Of a DNA stretch of 64,000 bases, positions 1 through 11,364 are shown one piece after another (the stretch's first letter is position 1; each line of letters begins with the position of its first letter). The position numbers were made by a program, and so were the translations under genes. The stretch comes from Pezicula radicicola. Taxonomy: Eukaryota > Ascomycota > Leotiomycetes > Helotiales > Dermateaceae. Location: positions 1,063,295 through 1,127,294 of the forward strand of contig PDUO01000006.1 of assembly GCA_003008705.1 (NCBI GenBank). Reading direction: 5' to 3'. The notes below the pieces were generated by a model, which saw only the letters and a program-made list of their open reading frames with translations, made no database searches and was not told the origin of the DNA.

Positions 1-738
1 ATCTCCTGTCCCGGGAACAATGTAACCATGATCTTTTTTACTCTGTGGTGTCTTCTTGGGTGTCGCTGTGTAGACAATTATTTCGTATCCCAAAGCTTTG
101 GCGATGTGTGCGGCTGTACTATAATATTAGTCTATTGGATCCCAATTTATTTGGGATCTTAACTTTCTTTGACGTCCAATGGCCCCATAACCCAAAACAC
201 CTAGCCTCTGTCCAACACCGTCTGTCACAGGCTGAAGCTCTGAAGATTTCCCCCATATGTGCTTCTTCTGCCACTCTAACATGATTTTCTCCTTGTGCGA
301 GTGGCTTAAAATCTGCAAGATAACCCATTCTGCAATCTGAGGACCATGAATACCGGAGGAATTCGTGATTGTAATGTCTGTTTCTTTCCAGATGGGCGTT
401 TCGGGTAGGCGGTCTACACCAGCACTGATCAAATGAACGAGCTTCAAATTAGGGGCAAGTTTCGGGTGCGGTGGGAGCGTAAATAGGGTTACGAGAATGG
501 TAGCATCATAAAATATATCTGCGAATTGTCAATGGTGGGTTCCAGAATGGGGTGAGGGGTAGATACCCTCTGGAATCTCTGACAAGTTCTTCAGCACTCC
601 TCGACTGAACGTTTGTTCCTTATACGTAAAGCGCACATTGGGATGCTTCTTTTTGATCTGCGCAAGAGTTTCATGGGGTTCTGGAAAGGGAACAATGATG
701 AGGATATGCTCCTCGTTTGGTGGGCCTGCGTCTCCCAT
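1..738 (-). CDS. D-isomer-specific 2-hydroxyacid dehydrogenase, partial (3' part beyond window edge)
   Basis: This gene encodes an NAD(P)-dependent oxidoreductase that interconverts a 2-keto acid and a D-2-hydroxy acid. Exons on the minus strand are 738-567, 518-164 and 118 to beyond base 1, separated by introns of 48 and 45 nt; the second intron has a GTTAAG donor and a CTAAT branch site. The joined frame reads through a catalytic-domain N-terminal half, the LVHLISAGVDRL and ITNSSGIHGPQIAEW segments, and then the Rossmann glycine motif LGYGAIGRQ. The catalytic Arg/Glu/His region lies outside the window. The ATG at 738 (A at -3) is preferred over an in-frame ATG at 786, which has a poor context. 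The exact 2-hydroxyacid cannot be read from the sequence. The gene lies about 4 kb beyond the 3' end of the NRPS gene. Confidence 0.85.
119..163 (-). other. Intron with a perfect 8-bp hairpin
   Basis: This is intron 2 of the dehydrogenase gene, with donor GTTAAG, branch CTAAT and acceptor TATAG. Bases 138-158 form a perfect inverted repeat (GATCCCAA, 5-nt loop, TTGGGATC), so the intron RNA can fold a hairpin between donor and branch site. Confidence 0.7.
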
Positions 739-1195
739 AATTGTCGAAACTATGGCTGTTAGTCGATTGATGGTAGATGCGAGCATAGACAGACAGGTAT
801 GGGCAGCAGTTCACCAGCACAACAGAGCGAAGGTATTTATACAGGACGATGGTGGAGGTCAAAAATTGGGCAAGATGCAAAGTTAAAAAACGTAAATCAA
901 AGCGTCAATTGCGTCTTTTGGCGTTTCCCTACGGAGGTATGGAGCTAGGTAGTCCTCGTTGATGCATTAGTAAAACGAATCAGAAGCACCCCACCAAGAT
1001 AAGGCACGGCGATAGGCATCCGTTGAAGAACCCCGCCCTCCCACTGTGTTGACGCTGACAGTACTGGTACCTAGACGTTAGGTACGAGGTCATCTTCTTC
1101 TTTTCTATGCGATAATTTTTGTATAATTTTTAGGTTAATCCATCGTGGAAAGATCAGGCGTAACTCCAGTTCCTCTAACTCGCGCAATGACAAGT
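739..1195. other. Intergenic region between two minus-strand genes
   Basis: This stretch holds the upstream region of the dehydrogenase gene and the 3' flank of the phosphoribosyltransferase gene. No further gene, RNA or repeat was recognised. Confidence 0.5.
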
Positions 1196-1959
1196 TTATG
1201 CTGAAGACTGCTTGGCCGCAAAGGCGTCGTGTTCATCGATATCAACTGCCTCCCAAGGATAGCAAATCCAAACGTCAGCAACGGTTCTCGCGGCGCAGTA
1301 TCTGCCCTCGTCAATCATGCTTTGTGGCAATGTTCCCTTCTTTGTCTTGTCCTTGTTCTATACGAATAGACGTTAGCAAAACCCTATTCTTAAGAATTCT
1401 ACATTAGAAACATACGTGCAGAACGAAGATTGAGAAGACAGTCTCCTCGCACTTGTGTCCCTCAGCTAGGAGTTTCTCCCTCGCCATCTCAACATCCTTC
1501 TCTAGCTCCTTCACAGCATACTCCAAAGTAGTTCTTGTATCATCAACCTCATCAACAATCAGGATGCGCTTGCCGACCAAGTTCTTCATCTCGCCCAAGC
1601 TTGTTAAGTCCAACCATTGTGTGCGTGTAACCTTGGTTCCTAACTGCTCAACTTCTCCGGGTGTGTTCGATCGCGAAGGGTGGGTGGACGGTAATTGCTC
1701 GTACAATGAGAGACCGATAGCTTGAATGGGGATATTGGGGGATCCTGGCTGCTTGAGAAATGATCGGAGAATGCGCGCTGGAACATAACCTCCTCCACCG
1801 ATGGCAATCATGAGTTGTGGCTTGAATTCTTCGAGGATCTTTGGCGCACTCTCTTGGCAGAGCTTGTGCACCTGAAAAGCATCAGTACCGTTTCTGCCTG
1901 GAGGGGTAAAGTAGGAGCGCATTTACCATATTGTAGGTAACATATTCTTTGATAACCAT
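1196..1959 (-). CDS. XPT1: Xanthine/guanine (hypoxanthine) phosphoribosyltransferase
   Basis: This is a cytosolic purine-salvage enzyme that transfers phosphoribose from PRPP to a purine base. The exons 1959-1927, 1871-1416 and 1357-1196 join to 216 codons plus stop. The start MVIKEYVTYNMVHKLCQES is only restored when the first 54-nt intron (CAG acceptor at 1872) is removed. The protein has the MIAIGGGGYVPARIL segment and the PRPP loop ILIVDEVDDTRTTL. Its C-terminal part contains SIFVLHNKDK, GRYCAARTV and ICYPWEAVDIDEH, which resemble yeast Xpt1 more than yeast Hpt1, from memory of those families. Base preference (xanthine, guanine or hypoxanthine) cannot be decided from sequence alone. It is a housekeeping gene and argues against a tight cluster linking the NRPS with the dehydrogenase. 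Confidence 0.93.
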
Positions 1960-2676
1960 GGTGCCGATTGTTGTCTGACCTGTGGTATATAACTATGTTT
2001 CACAAGATGTTGTCTCCTGGAGGTACAAGATGTGCCCCGAAGAGATACAAAATGTTGGATTCCCCTCATACTTAAAAAACTAAATGAAGAAAAAGGACGC
2101 TACGGAGCTGGCCGCTGAAGGTTGTGATAGTGCCACGTCATTACTTGGCTGTGATCGCTCCCTCTCCAAAGGTCCTGGCTGAACTAAGAGATGGCTTACC
2201 TTTGGTCTCTTTGACCACTATCTAGCCAGCGATGGCAGAAAGCCTGTCCATAAGACCTTGAATGTCCATGATCGGCTTCTTCTTCTCAAATTGTCTTGCT
2301 GCCACGGTTGCAGATACGTCCTGAATGACTGTGGAAGTTGATCGTGTATGTATCAATACAATGAACCGTGGTTTTAGACGCGCCGACGAGTGCCTCCCTT
2401 ACCTGCCTACCTTAGTGAAAATGGTAGCCTTGCACCGCGCTAACAATGCTCAGCCTGCTCTGCCCCTCACGACTAAAAGTTCAGAGTTTGTGAGACAGGA
2501 AAACAAGCAACAGAAAGACGAACAAAATACTGTTACCTATCCACATCCTTTAGATTTCAGAAGTACAGTCTTCTGACTAAAAGCGAACTAACGTCTTTTA
2601 TTCTTTGTGTTCAACGGCCAAACTCATTGTCCTTTCCCGCTGGAGTTAAAGGAGATAAGAATGATCGAACGGAGTA
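1960..2676. other. Intergenic region with weak exon-like fragments
   Basis: On the minus strand around 2325-2226 an open stretch ends in MDIQGLMDRLSAIAG and a stop, preceded by a TTCCACAG acceptor-like site. It could be the last exon of a small gene. I could not assemble a convincing upstream part and recognise no family, so no gene is called. Confidence 0.2.
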
Positions 2677-2880
2677 TTAATTCATCCTGTCCATCTCATC
2701 AAACATCTCATCAGGCGTGGAAGTCCGCTTTTTTCTCATTTTAGTGCTTTCAAATTCCTGGATAGGTAATTGTTGCAAAAGAAGCTTACAAATGTCGCTT
2801 TGCAAATGCCCTTTTCCAAGTCTGCAACAGACCCCTCTCTTCGCCGATTCATTAGCCGAGAAGAAATGATGGCAGCTTTC
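2677..2880 (-). CDS. Possible terminal exon of an unrecognised small protein
   Basis: A minus-strand open frame without its own ATG ends at 2677 and reads ...LLLQQLPIQEFESTKMRKK then RTSTPDEMFDEMDRMN. The basic-then-acidic C-terminus looks protein-like, and splice-acceptor-like AG sites lie upstream near 2880. The neighbouring MBL gene starts at 3029 on the other strand, so a complete gene here would have to overlap it at the 5' end. The family is not recognised, and this may equally be non-coding. Confidence 0.22.
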   Translation of the reverse strand, partial: ESCHHFFSANESAKRGVCCRLGKGHLQSDICKLLLQQLPIQEFESTKMRKKRTSTPDEMFDEMDRMN

Positions 2881-3028
2881 CTAGCTCTTGACGTCAGGTC
2901 TTGGGGAGTTCAAGAGGACGTTTCATTTTCCCAAAGTAGTACTTCGGAACTTGTACATAAGACCTCGAACTTCCCCCTCTTTTCTGGCTTTCTCTCACCA
3001 TCAGCAGAAGTCGGTATCTTAACCAAAC

Positions 3029-4150
3029 ATGGCACCAACCGCTCTCCCACCACCAAATCTCCACATCCCCTCTTCTCCCACTACAGTCCACGTCCAGATA
3101 ATCGATACCACCTCGTTTGTCGGTGACATCCCATCAGCACCCTTCATCTCACCCTCAATAGCAGGCCTCAGCACACTTTCCGCCCCGGCCTTCAGCTTCT
3201 TAATCACCCATCCTTTACACCCCAGCCGCTCCCTTCTCTTCGACCTTGGTATACGCAAAGACTGGGAGAATCTCTCTGAGGTCATAGTTTCGCGTGTCAA
3301 AGATGGAAATTGGAAAGTTAGTGTCCAGAAAGGAGTGAGGGAGCTGTTGGAAGAGAATGCCGTTGATGTGAAGAACATTGAGGGTATTATTTGGAGTCAT
3401 TGGCACTGGGACCACACAGGTGACCCCTCAACCTTTGACAAGAGCACAGCATTAATAGTGGGACCTGGTTTTAAAGATGCATTTGTACCAGGCTACCCAG
3501 CTAACAAAAATGCACCCATTCTCGAATCCGACTACGAAGACCGCGAGCTCCGAGAAATCTCCTTTGAGAAAGAAGCCAATGGAGGCTTGAAAATAGGCAA
3601 TTTTAGAGCCTTCGATTACTACGGCGATGGAAGTTTCTATCTTTTAGATAGTCCTGGTCATGCAATCGGACATCTCTGTGGATTGGCGAGAGTTACTGCT
3701 TTACCGCCATCTTTCATCTTCATGGGTGGTGATTCATATCATCACGGAGGAGAATTCCGTCCATCGGCCTACCTGCCACTCCCGTCGACAATCTCACCGC
3801 ACCCCTTCTATCCACAAGCAAAAGCAGATGTCCCTCCTTGCCCAGGTTCAATTTTTGAGCATTTGTTGAGAGACGGCGATTCTACGAAGCCGTTCTATAC
3901 CATCAGTAGACCGGATGATGGTAGTGGTATAGCGCACGATGCGGATGAGGCCGAGAGGACGATTGAGAAAGTCATAGAAGCTGACGCTCAACCCGAGATT
4001 TTGGTCGTTATGGCGCACGATAATAGCTTGGTTGACGTGGTGGATTTCTTCCCGGCCTACGCTAATGATTTCGTGAGTAAGGGATGGGTTGAGAAGGGGA
4101 GATGGGGTTTCTTAAAGGATTTCAAGCAGGCTGTTGAGGAGAAGTCTTGA
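3029..4150 (+). CDS. Metallo-beta-lactamase-fold hydrolase (lactonase-like)
   Basis: This intronless 373-aa protein belongs to the metallo-beta-lactamase superfamily. The zinc-binding motif HWHWDHTGD lies at about residues 130-138. A later metal-ligand histidine sits in SPGHAIGHL (about 210), an aspartate in FMGGDSYHHGG (about 236), and a C-terminal histidine in VVMAHDNS (about 331). This pattern resembles fungal lactonase-like or AHL-lactonase-like MBL proteins. There is no signal peptide, so it is probably cytosolic. The substrate is unknown. It is transcribed convergently with the NRPS, with 560 bp between the two stop codons. A role in hydrolysing a lactone, ester or thioester of an NRPS product is conceivable but is only inference. 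Confidence 0.9.
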   Translation: MAPTALPPPNLHIPSSPTTVHVQIIDTTSFVGDIPSAPFISPSIAGLSTLSAPAFSFLITHPLHPSRSLLFDLGIRKDWENLSEVIVSRVKDGNWKVSVQKGVRELLEENAVDVKNIEGIIWSHWHWDHTGDPSTFDKSTALIVGPGFKDAFVPGYPANKNAPILESDYEDRELREISFEKEANGGLKIGNFRAFDYYGDGSFYLLDSPGHAIGHLCGLARVTALPPSFIFMGGDSYHHGGEFRPSAYLPLPSTISPHPFYPQAKADVPPCPGSIFEHLLRDGDSTKPFYTISRPDDGSGIAHDADEAERTIEKVIEADAQPEILVVMAHDNSLVDVVDFFPAYANDFVSKGWVEKGRWGFLKDFKQAVEEKS

Positions 4151-4710
4151 TTTGGTTCTTGGAATCAGGAGACGAGATTTTGGGTTACACCGTTACTGTT
4201 ATTAGACTAGGATGACTTAATGAAGTATTTTAGGTTATGAGACTACTTTCGCTTGTTGAGCTAGTTCGAGGGTTGGACCTGAGTGGGTACTCAAAAGCAG
4301 AAGTGTACTCGTTGTGGGTAGGTATGGGATCTAGCAAGAGGAAATTTTGACGTTGAAGTGTGACGTTGAAATTGTCACGTTGATATTGCCACGTGATAAG
4401 TCTGTAATATTTCCCCGGGTTTTCACATTTTGATGACCATCTTCCCTGGTTATCTTTTATTTTCATCAATCCCTGTTTACTTTCATAAAGGAGGTGATGT
4501 TTTTATGAGCACTTAAGGCCGTGTTCTTGGGGAAATAATCACGTGTCATGTGCCTCACTTTCCTATTCTGGAATAGTCAGTTTCCTATACAACGACCTCA
4601 CTTCACGGTATCCCAACCTACTTCCACCAATACAATGATTACGATATTAATTCTAACAACGCTTGTATAAAGCTAAGGTAATATAATTTTGTCTTAATCC
4701 TCTTTCTAAG
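4151..4710. other. Convergent 3' intergenic region between the MBL hydrolase and NRPS genes
   Basis: This region holds the 3' flanks of both genes. Short near-repeats of GACGTTGAAGTGTGACGTTGAAATTGTCACGTTG type occur at 4348-4395. No gene was found. Confidence 0.5.
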
Positions 4711-7700
4711 CTACGGATCTACAATTGAAGAGATTTTGACAATGATCCTCTTCAACTGTTCGCTGGAATGATCCAGTAGGTGATAATGACTACCCTCCAA
4801 AACAACCTCGTCCAGGGACTTAACTTTCTGGTGAAGTCCATGCATGGCGTTTCCCTCTGAGCGAAACATCACTACTGGTCCAGGATAAGCAATTAACCTG
4901 TGCCTCATCAGACGACGAACATTCATCACTACGCATGAGCGAGCGCGGGCGATGATATCGATTTCACGGAGGCTGCTAAAGTCACTGAAGTTCTGCGAGG
5001 CGGCATTCAAGGATATGTTGGTCTTGTCCAGCATGGTTTTAGAAGCCACGTCGATGGAAGCTTCCGTAATTTTATCCAATTCCTCGCCTTGAATACCGTA
5101 CGGGTTGTCTTGTCCAGACTCCAACTCTATGGGAAGGGATCCATCAGCAGAATCCATCAAGAATAGATTGACTTTGTGCCCATCTCGCAAGGCGTAGCGA
5201 GCGACCTCAATCGCCACATTACCACCGAACGAGTAGCCCAGGATGTTTAATGGCCCTTGGGTGTTAGTGATGCGTTGAGACGACGACTCCTCGGCCATAT
5301 CTCCGTCTAGGCGGACGATCTCTCGATAGTATATTTCAGCTAGCTCAGTCAAGCCGAAGTTGGAGGGATTCTTCTCAGCAATGAAGACCTCTTCGCGCAA
5401 AAATGGGTCATTAAGCGCGACCACATTGAAATTATCACTCTCTATAGCGAGGCTACGAAAGAGAGTTCCCATTCCAGTTACCATTGGAACGCAAAAGAGT
5501 CGTGGTTTCTTTGGCAACGACTTAAACACGAAGTGAGTCGGTATCTCTGTCTGAGAAGATTGTATACGCTGAGTAGTTACCAGCTCTATAGCTTCTGGTA
5601 TGTCCTCTTCTTCATTGAGAAGTGTCTGAATCCTTTTGGAGAGTGAAGCAGGAGTTGGAGACTCGAATACGTCCCTAACTTTGACAGTCCTTTGAAAGAC
5701 CACACTGAGCTTCGAGCAAGCCAAAGTAACCAGAAGCGAGTGGCCTCCACTGTGAAAGAAATCGGACTGGCGAGTGATCGGCGTTTGGCCAAGAGTCCTT
5801 TCAAAAACTTCGCATATTTTTCTCTCGGTGTCATTTTGCGGTGGGCCATCAGGAGCGCTATCTAGGACAAAAGTATCAGGGTCTAATACGCCGGGTAAAT
5901 TCTACGGGACGGTCAATCTCTGTGTATGATTAATCACTAGCAGGAAATGGTCTTACCTCGAGCTCCAACGTTTCCGATCCAATCTGATCGCTGCTAATAG
6001 CAACATCGGGATTTTCTGCAATAGTCTCTAAGAATTCCAGTACTTTCTGCCCGAGCTTGTCAATGGTTGACGGCTTGAAAACGTCTTTACGGTAGAAAAA
6101 TACACAGCGGAGCTGATCTGGTCTTTCAGACCAGTGAACTTCGAGGTCGAACCGTGAAGTCTGCGTATCAATAGGAAACACCTTAACAGGGATCCCACTC
6201 AGGGTGAAGGGATCGGTTTTAGCGGTCTGAAATGCGAACATAATCTCAATCAGTGGGTTTTGTAATGAACTTCGACGTGGTCGCATTATCTCCACCAGCT
6301 TGTCAAACGGAACATCCTGATTCTCATATGCTTTAAGCGCCAACTCTCGCGTCTGACGCAAGAGGTCTCGGAAAGACATTCCTTGCTGGCATTTTAGCCG
6401 AAATACCTGAGTGTTCACAAAAAACCCCAGTAAGTTCTCAAGCTCTAGCCGATGGCGATTCGCGATGGGATTACCCAAGGATGCATCCAATTGTCCTGTC
6501 CATTCGAAATGCACAGCTCGAAAGGCGGCGATGAGTAGCATGAACCATGTCAGCCGATTTTGCTTGCATATGGTATCGAGTTTCTCCTTTAACCTATAGT
6601 CACAGGTCAAGACTGACGTTCCGCCAGGGCGTAATGAGGAGGTCGGTTTAAAGTCTCTTGGGAACCTCGCTGGCTGACTTCCTTCCAAATGTGGGATCCA
6701 ATACTCCAATTGTGGCTTAATGAATTGTTCATGCTCACTTGAACATTGCCACCTAGCGTAATCTTGGTACTGGATCGGTAAGGCTGGTAGCTGCGGATGA
6801 CCTCCAGCAAGAAGAGTTGGATAGATGATTTTCAACTCATTCCTCCAGATATCACTGGAAAAGCCGTCAGTAATGATGTGGTGTAATGACACGAGGAGAA
6901 TATCTTGTGAACCCCATCGAAACAAGGTGGGTCGGAAGGGTGGCTGGCGGCTCCAGTCAAACGGACGAATAATATAATCACGAACAATAGATTTCATCGT
7001 CTCCGTCTCCACCGCACTGTCGATGTCCACCTTCTCAACTATGGGCATTGTGTGGACAACTCTCGATTTCGGCACCCCGTCTTGTTCAATGAAAATAGTG
7101 CGCAAGATGTCATGGCGCGAGACAATCTCAGCGATGGTTCTATCTAAGACTTTTTCGTCAAGACGTTCCTGGAACCTGAGGGCAAAACCAGCATGATACC
7201 ATATATCTTTGGGGTTGAGTTCGCCGAGAAACCATAGACGAAATTGCGCAAAGGAAAGATCCGAAAGATCACCAGCATCTGCTGTTCTGTCAACATGTAA
7301 TGCCGTTAGTGCAGTTATTTTCTGAAGCTCTGTAACTTTCACGGCAAGTTGCTTCGGCGTGGGGCTATCAAAGATTTGTCTCATGGGAAGGACGACCTGG
7401 AACTTTTCTTGCAATGCAGATCGCAGCCGTGTAGCAAGCAGACTATGTCCGCCCTGGGCGAAGAAGTCGGTCGAAGGGGAGATAGAAGATCCGCCACCGA
7501 GAGAATCAGAGAAAAGGCTGCATATGATACGTTCAGTTTCACTTTGATAGCCATGGACAGAAGACCCCTTTTGTAGTCTCAAATCATAATCCGAGGCAGC
7601 CATCTTAGCGAGCACTTTTCGGTCAATTTTGCCATTTACTGTGAACGGAAGCTGATCGACCACGTACAGTGCTTCCGGTATCATATACGCAGGAAGCTTC

Positions 7701-10700
7701 GTCTTCAACGTATCCGCTATATCTTTCCAGGATTCTTCGGTCAATATCTTCCTCTTATATGTCGACTCTTTATCTTTGTTCAATTGTAAATATGATGAAG
7801 ATGTTCGAGGAAGTGGAAACACGGCAATTTGGTTCGGATCTTGTGACTTTACGAAGACTGCATCCAAGATACCTCCTTCAGCTTGCCTGGCGAAACTAAT
7901 TTGGACGTTAACACTGTGCATTTTTGTGCACTCGATCAAGTCCGAAGCAGACCATCCCTGGCCTTCCATGTCGACAGGAAGTAACGTAGCTAGGGATGCG
8001 AGTTCTGGTGTGGATGTAGCAGACGCCGTTTCTAATATCTTCCTCTCCCATGCAAGGAACCGATTTGGTATTTTCTCGATAGCCAAGGATATCTCGTTGC
8101 TGGAAACAAACTCTTCGAGCAGCTGCGGTAAATGTGCCATATAAGGGCTACATGCATCCGGCGACACCCAGACATGCGGTTCAAAAAGTGGCATTTGTTC
8201 ACGCACATGTAGAATGGCCTGGTAGCGATACCGACTCAGTTCATTGTTGTGTGGGAAGTTCTTGGGCACGATCTCGACATGAGTGATCCTCGAGTCGCGC
8301 CGTTGAAGGTCGAAGAAGAATGTAGGGTTTACCAACAACTCCGTGGCGTAATTCTGCCGTTGGGAGACCTGCTCGCGCAGGTCCCGGACTGTTTTCTCTG
8401 CCAATGAGGGCTTCCATTGCTCCATAAAGACGTCGATGGCCAAAAGGTCGTCAAGCGGTGCGCTTCGAACGTCGCCAAGTACAACATGACCTCCAGGTCT
8501 ACACCGACTCAGAGACTTTAGAAGTACTGTCTCTAAATACTCTATGGACGGAAAATACTGAGCCACAGAGTTGATAAGCACGAAGTCCACGTCAAATTCT
8601 GGTAAGTCGGGTATCTCGTGGGCAGATGCGTGCCATAGAGACGCTTTCTCTGCGAGTCCGTCTCGATGGAGCTGCTCCTTAACTTGCTGTACGCCAGCTC
8701 CGGATGGCTCAATTCCATAGAAATGCTCTACGAATGGCATCATCTGGTATAAAATGATTCCAATACCACAACCGATTTCAAAGACTTTCTGTGGACGATA
8801 ACGAAAGAACGGTCGTAATGTATCATCCAGCCAATCTTAACAAACTCAGGTATTAGCATGAAAAGCCATAGAATATGTCAAAACCTCGACTGCTTACCTT
8901 GCATTTCATGAGATGGAATTGGCTGGCCGTAGATCATACTATCCCAGCCAATGAATTCTTTCCGGATCTTGACTCTGAACTGAGGTGTTAGCGCCAGACT
9001 CGTGACGGGCAGATCTTCTATACGAACATGTCGTCACTAGAGTACGAATCATCATAATATTCCTCCCATTTCCCTACAAGCATAGTCTCATCCTCTTCAA
9101 GACTTTTCCAATGCTCAGAATCTGGCCCAGGAACGACGTATCCGAGCAGAGAGCCGTCGGATTGGCTATCGGACCTGTGGTAGGCAATTCCGACGTCCTG
9201 CAGTTTGGTCATCCGAACTATATTAGCCTCGACATCAGTGACTTCAAATCTTTGACCTCGAATCTTAATTTGATCAGGATCTATGCGGCCCATAAACTCG
9301 ATGTGCCCATCGCCGTTCCATCGGCCTTGGTCTCCCTAGTGTAAGAGGTCAGTGCAGCTCATACGAACGGAGGTGGCGGACAAACTGTACGATAGAAGGT
9401 ACATGGACACTCGTTTACCCCAGGAATCTGTCGTTCAACGAAAGCAGTCCTGGTCTCTTTCTCCTGCCCCTCATAGCCATCTGCTACACCTCCACCACGA
9501 ATGAATATTTCTCCGATTATACCAGGCGGCACGAGACTACCACGAGGATCTAATATAGCGAGCTGCGCCGTGTCAATGGCAGATCCTATCGGTGGAGTGC
9601 CATTTTCAGGGAAGTCAATGGATAGCTTTGTTGCATGCCATGTTACAAACACGCAACATTCAGTTGGGCCATAAAGGTGGATGATTGTCAAATTAGGGTT
9701 GACCTCTTTTGCCTTTGCAAAATCTTCGAAGCGTCCTTTCTCCCCACCCGTGAACAGCACCTTCAGAGACTTAAGAAGCTGGGGACTTTTGTTCAGGATG
9801 TGGCGAAACATTGCGGTCGGAAGAAGGCAAGTCGTGATCCCAAAGCCCCTGAATTGGCCGGTCAAGACAATTGGGTCGAGAACGTCGAAGCGGTTGAAGC
9901 TAAATATTGTGGCTCCACGTAGTAAACTACACCAGACTTCGAGAATGTGCGCGTCCCATGCAAGATTGGACATTTGTGCTACATAGTTGCCAGATTGGAA
10001 GGGAATTGCGTCTTCGTTACTGGCTAGCGAAAGGATGTTTTTGTGTAGCACTCTGACGCCTTTAGGCCTACCTGTTGTGCCAGAAGTGAACAACAAACAT
10101 GCCAAGCTGCTGCTTTTTGCAACTTGTGGTTTCTTAGGTTCCTCGGTGGAGGTACGAGACTTCCAGTCGTTGAGAAAACCGGTAATGTCAATGGTGGATG
10201 CTTTGAATTTGACATCCCTGATGAACTGCGGAGACTCAACAGAGACCACTACGCAGGGGTTTCTTGCACTCTCCAGCATATCCAGGACACGATCTGGGGC
10301 CTGTCTAAAGTCAATTGGAACGTAGGCACACCCGGCTTTTACAATCGCCAGGATGGTGATCATAGTTAGCGCAGACGGGGGCATACAGAACGCAATAAAA
10401 TCATCTGACTGGTGATCGGGACTACGCTGAGCGAGGATCTCATCAGCCAGAAGCGACGAAAGAATATCCAACTCGTGGTAGGTTGACGCCAATGTTCCTT
10501 GGACAACAGCAATAGTTGAGCCATGCTGGGCGACAACACCTTCGAAGGCTTCAATAAGGCTCTCGCAGAGAGCAGGATTCGATGGTGGAATAAGAGGTCT
10601 TTTCAGGTGTTTCAACTGACCCAAAGCATGAGGAAATTTAATTTCAGTCACAAAGAGGTGAGAATCGCTTAGTACAGCAGACAGGATGTCCGTAAAATTA

Positions 10701-11316
10701 ACAGCCAGAGACTCAATAGTTGCCGTACGATATCGCGTCTCATCGTAGTCGATACGGCAAGCGGCGGTACCGCAAAGACGCCATACCATAGCAAAATGCC
10801 TGGGACTATCATAATGTCAGTCCTCTGTTCCAGGTTTACAAGTTGCTTGTATTACCTGTCAGGGGGAACCTGCACTTCTTCGCCTGCCTCCAAGTAATGA
10901 AAACAGAGATGGTCAGAGGACGTATGAGCAGAAGAGGATTCAGTACGTTCCAAGATAGCCATCACGGCTCGAGAAGCCTCGACAACCTGCTCGATACTTG
11001 TATTTTTGTCGACATTTATATCGAAGGGGCGGGTCAAGGACGGCTCATCGTCGCTAATCACCGCTATTGAGATATTTTCAGCTACCGAGTGACGGAAATG
11101 CAGAATGCGGAGGGCAGAGATCAAGAAAATAGATGCTTCATGACGACTGTTTGGTGATTGCAGAAGTGCAACAACATCGGCTGGGAGCGACCAGCGGTGA
11201 GATGTGCGATCAGGAGAAGGCTCTGTCATGGTTCCTGGATCGGACTGAAAGCTTGCCGCAGGCGTTTCCTTGAGATCCTTGTTCATTGTGTCGACTTCAC
11301 CTGAGACTGCTGGCAT
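4711..11316 (-). CDS. Nonribosomal peptide synthetase, partial C-A-nMT-T-C-T-TE
   Basis: This NRPS is about 2114 aa. Exons are 11316-10856, 10805-9386, 9335-9024, 8979-8898, 8835-5957 and 5901-4711, all joined in frame. In order: the C-terminal lobe of a condensation domain (about 1-230); adenylation domain (LLFTSGTTGRPKG about 390, YGPTE about 529, YRTGD about 626); an inserted SAM methyltransferase (VFEIGCGIG about 780) between A-core motifs, as in enniatin-type synthetases; the end of the A domain with NGKIDRK; T1 (GGHSL, Ser about 1223); a full C domain with HHIITDG (about 1410-1416); T2 (GGHSL, Ser about 1773); and a thioesterase with GYSFGG (Ser about 1942) and a late His (GSHYH). The first methionine is the ATG at 11316, because upstream in-frame codons are not ATG. 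The single A domain must supply both T domains, or T2 is loaded in trans. The product is unknown; an N-methylated amino acid unit is expected. Confidence 0.93.
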
Positions 11317-11364
11317 CTTGCACTTCGAATCTTGATAGGCGAGCTTTTCAGGATTCAAAATTGG

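Noticed and set aside
2325..2576. Plus-strand 83-codon frame
   Set aside because: No motif or codon bias; it overlaps exon-like signals on the other strand.
11317..11358. NRPS start at 11358
   Set aside because: That codon reads TTG; the first ATG in frame is at 11316, 49 bp below a TATA-like site.
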